Below are positions 6,425 through 7,884 of a stretch of DNA of 7,884 nt, piece after piece. The translations under genes were made by a program, and so were the position numbers. The stretch is from Gammaproteobacteria bacterium (GTDB taxonomy: Bacteria; Pseudomonadota; Gammaproteobacteria; GRL18), in assembly GCA_024511395.1 (NCBI GenBank), contig JANELJ010000092.1:1-7884 (forward strand), in the 5' to 3' direction. The notes beneath the pieces are model-generated. The model was not told where the DNA came from. It searched no databases and was given only the letters and a program-made list of their open reading frames with translations. Position 1 is the stretch's first letter. Each line of letters starts with the position of its first letter.

Positions 6425-7419
6425 TGCCGCTGGCACGACTGGCCCTGACACCCGGTGAACCCTCCGGGATCGGTCCCGAACTCTGCATACAGTACGCTCA
6501 GCTACCCCATGATTTCCAGCTCATTACCCTGGCCGATCCGGCGCTTTTAGAACAAAGAGCCCAACAGCTAAAACTACCTGTTAAACTCATTGAATATCAG
6601 AACCAGAGCGAGCCTTCCGGCTCCGGGCGACTCTATTACCAGACCACCGAACTCGTTAAATCTTCTGAATGCGGTAAACTCAATCCGGCTAATGCCTCCT
6701 ATGTGCTTAAAACACTGGACGAAGCCGTTACCGGCTATCTCAACGGCCATTTTGATGCCCTGGTCACCGGACCTGTCCATAAAGGTATTATCAATGAAGC
6801 CGGTATTCCCTTTACCGGGCATACCGAATACCTAGCAGATAAAACCGGCACTGAAAAAGTGGTCATGATGCTAGCCACTAAAGAAATGCGGGTAGCCCTG
6901 GCCACCACCCATCTGCCATTAAAAGAAGTCGCTCAGGCCATTACCCGGGACAGTCTGACCCAAGTATTAAACATTTTAAACCATGACATGCAAACAAAAT
7001 TCGGGATCAGCCAACCCCATATTCTGGTCTGCGGCCTTAACCCCCATGCCGGGGAAGATGGTCACCTGGGCACCGAAGAGCTGGACACCATTATTCCAGT
7101 CCTGAAACAGCTTAATGACCAGGGCATGAACCTGACCGGCCCATTACCCGCCGATACTCTGTTTGCCAGAAAGAATTTAGAACAGGCCGATGCGGTACTG
7201 GCCATGTACCACGATCAGGGCCTGCCGGTACTCAAATACCAGAGCTTTGGCCGTGCCGTCAATATCACCCTGGGACTGCCCATTATCCGCACCTCCGTCG
7301 ATCACGGCACCGCTCTGGAACTGGCCGGCACCGGCCAAGCCGATACCGGCAGCCTGCATTATGCCATCCAGGTTGCCCTGCAAATGGTAAATTCTGATAA
7401 AATATTAAAACATGAGTAA
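6424..7419 (+). CDS. pdxA: 4-hydroxythreonine-4-phosphate dehydrogenase PdxA
   Basis: PdxA oxidises 4-phosphohydroxy-L-threonine with NAD in the DXP-dependent pathway to pyridoxal 5'-phosphate (EC 1.1.1.262), yielding 3-amino-2-oxopropyl phosphate after decarboxylation. The 331 residues match the usual ~329. Diagnostic segments are [11 protein letters not shown] (9-19), [16 protein letters not shown] with metal ligand H133, NPHAGE with H208, and [10 protein letters not shown] with H263; these correspond to the three metal-binding histidines of E. coli PdxA. The ATG at 6424 overlaps the surA TGA by one base (TGATG), so translation is probably coupled; no strong independent ribosome binding site is seen. 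The gene appears intact and ends GAGTAA. That stop lies inside the start of what should be rsmA (ATGAGTAA). Confidence 0.97.
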   Translation: MPLARLALTPGEPSGIGPELCIQYAQLPHDFQLITLADPALLEQRAQQLKLPVKLIEYQNQSEPSGSGRLYYQTTELVKSSECGKLNPANASYVLKTLDEAVTGYLNGHFDALVTGPVHKGIINEAGIPFTGHTEYLADKTGTEKVVMMLATKEMRVALATTHLPLKEVAQAITRDSLTQVLNILNHDMQTKFGISQPHILVCGLNPHAGEDGHLGTEELDTIIPVLKQLNDQGMNLTGPLPADTLFARKNLEQADAVLAMYHDQGLPVLKYQSFGRAVNITLGLPIIRTSVDHGTALELAGTGQADTGSLHYAIQVALQMVNSDKILKHE

Positions 7420-7516
7420 GCCATTGAAACATAAAGTCAGCAATTCATCTGATGACATTTATGTACACAACTATGTACACAACTATGTACATAACTACAG
7501 TAATTCCTTTGTCTGA
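7412..7516 (+). pseudogene. rsmA: Candidate 5' remnant of rsmA (ksgA)
   Basis: An ATG at 7412 overlaps the pdxA end by eight bases (ATGAGTAA), the arrangement in which rsmA usually follows pdxA. The frame opens MSKPLKHK, resembling the basic start of RsmA proteins just before their conserved ARKRFGQNFL motif. Here that motif is missing: the frame continues VSNSSDD, then three YVHN units encoded by a 12-bp tandem repeat, and stops at 7514-7516 after 34 codons. RsmA dimethylates two adenosines near the 3' end of 16S rRNA (EC 2.1.1.182) and is normally ~270 residues, so nothing functional of it could remain here. The rsmA identity rests on position and eight residues and is an inference. It could instead be a short unrelated ORF. 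An intact copy may lie elsewhere. Confidence 0.4.
7461..7496 (+). repeat. Three tandem copies of a 12-bp unit with TGTACA cores
   Basis: ATGTACACAACT occurs at 7461-7472 and 7473-7484, and ATGTACATAACT at 7485-7496. Each copy contains the palindrome TGTACA. The 12-bp period keeps the reading frame of the overlapping short ORF, giving repeated YVHN. There are too few copies and no spacers, so it is not a CRISPR. It could be a local slippage array at a rearrangement junction or a small cluster of protein-binding sites. Confidence 0.85.
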
Positions 7517-7554
7517 ATTTTTATAACTTTGAGCATGTAGTCTACTAGCAAATT

Positions 7555-7764
7555 TCAGAAACTCCATATCACTGGTACTACCAGAATAGTAGTCAGGCCT
7601 ACAAGTAACGTTAGCGGAATACCTATACGCAGATAATCTGAAAAATGGTAACCACCGACACCATAAACCATCAGATTGGTCTGATAACCAATTGGAGTTG
7701 TAAAACTGGCAGAAGCTGCAATCATTATCGTAATGACAAATGGCATAATACTTACATTAAGATC
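7555..7764 (-). pseudogene. 3' fragment of an SLC13/DASS-family permease gene
   Basis: The minus frame ending at 7555-7557 encodes a typical C-terminus of SLC13 (divalent anion:sodium symporter-like) permeases. MPFVITIMIAASASF is followed by TPIGYQTNLMVYG, a substrate-site region strongly conserved in the family, then GGYHFSDYLRIGIPL and a final hydrophobic helix ending VIWSF. About 63-70 residues remain of a protein usually 400-600 long. Family-like sequence reaches back to roughly LNVSIMPF (about 7760). Beyond that the frame reads non-family residues and meets a stop at 7783-7785, so the 5' part has been replaced by other sequence, probably by an insertion or recombination near 7762-7771. 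Natural substrates in the family include dicarboxylates, citrate and sulfate; the one here cannot be told. The fragment converges on the pdxA operon and cannot be functional by itself. Confidence 0.8.
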
Positions 7765-7770
7765 TGATGT

Positions 7771-7884
7771 ATCCCCACGAATTTATTAGAAAATTCGAGG
7801 TTTAAATAAGATCGACTTTCATGGTGAAATATGAACAAATTTGTTTCGACCAAAAAACAAATCAAAAGAACCCCATGAAAGCCG
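7771..7884. mobile_element. Possible end of an insertion sequence or other inserted element, running off the right edge
   Basis: Family-like permease coding sequence stops shortly before this point and the base composition becomes AT-rich. A 7-bp perfect hairpin CGAATTT/AAATTCG lies at 7778-7784 with 7791-7797. A 14-bp inverted repeat with two mismatches pairs 7813-7826 with 7871-7884, including perfect CTTTCATGG/CCATGAAAG. A frame from ATG 7821 (MVKYEQICFDQK...) stays open for 21 codons to the edge and could be the start of a transposase, but it has no recognisable motif and only a distant GAGG upstream. An inserted element fits all this. The family is not identified and the true boundaries are not visible. 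Confidence 0.35.

Noticed and set aside
6424..6446. TGGCAC near the pdxA start as a sigma-54 -24 element
   Set aside because: The -12 position reads GCCC rather than TTGC and the site lies within coding sequence at a coupled gene junction.
5699..6458. Several 66-100 residue ORFs on both strands within surA
   Set aside because: They lie entirely or mostly inside the intact surA gene and reflect its codon composition rather than real genes.
7461..7496. Short direct repeats considered as a CRISPR array or replication iterons
   Set aside because: The units are contiguous with no spacers, number only three, and no cas or replication gene is near.

Overview
The window looks like a chromosomal segment of a gammaproteobacterium. 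The block lptD-surA-pdxA, with a TGATG overlap between surA and pdxA, is the conserved envelope/cofactor operon of that class. The long LptD with a C-terminal Cys-Cys pair and the two-parvulin SurA fit a Pseudomonas/Oceanospirillales-like lineage. A host-associated, IS-rich oceanospirillalean is possible, but that is inference and cannot be settled from this sequence.

Layout. Positions 1-422 are AT-rich and lack a convincing complete gene: a short open end at the left edge, a palindrome and two terminator-like hairpins. A sigma-54 activator without a receiver domain lies on the minus strand at 423-1415. A divergent intergenic region carries a -10 box, an FNR/Anr-like site and a 15-codon mini-ORF in front of a guanine-deaminase-type gene (1559-2047). 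Two overlapping, mutually exclusive hairpins and a good sigma-70 promoter precede lptD (2181-5060), followed by surA (5087-6424) and pdxA (6424-7419). After pdxA the layout breaks down: what looks like the first eight codons of rsmA runs into a three-copy 12-bp tandem repeat and stops. Next comes the convergent 3' end of an SLC13-type permease gene, cut off near 7765. The last ~110 bp are AT-rich, have nested inverted repeats and an open frame running off the edge, as expected of a mobile-element end.

How the genes relate. LptD is the outer-membrane lipopolysaccharide translocon and SurA the periplasmic chaperone that helps fold outer-membrane proteins, including LptD. PdxA makes pyridoxal phosphate. 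In most relatives rsmA (16S rRNA dimethyltransferase) follows pdxA with a short overlap; here the overlap and start codon survive but the gene does not. GuaD salvages or degrades guanine. The sigma-54 activator has an unusual GSFTSA version of its sigma-54-contact loop, and I saw no obvious -24/-12 promoter for it in this window.

Most of the window is ordinary core genome. I found no convincing new defence or metabolic system. The most informative region is 7412-7884, which looks like a rearrangement scar at the end of a conserved operon.
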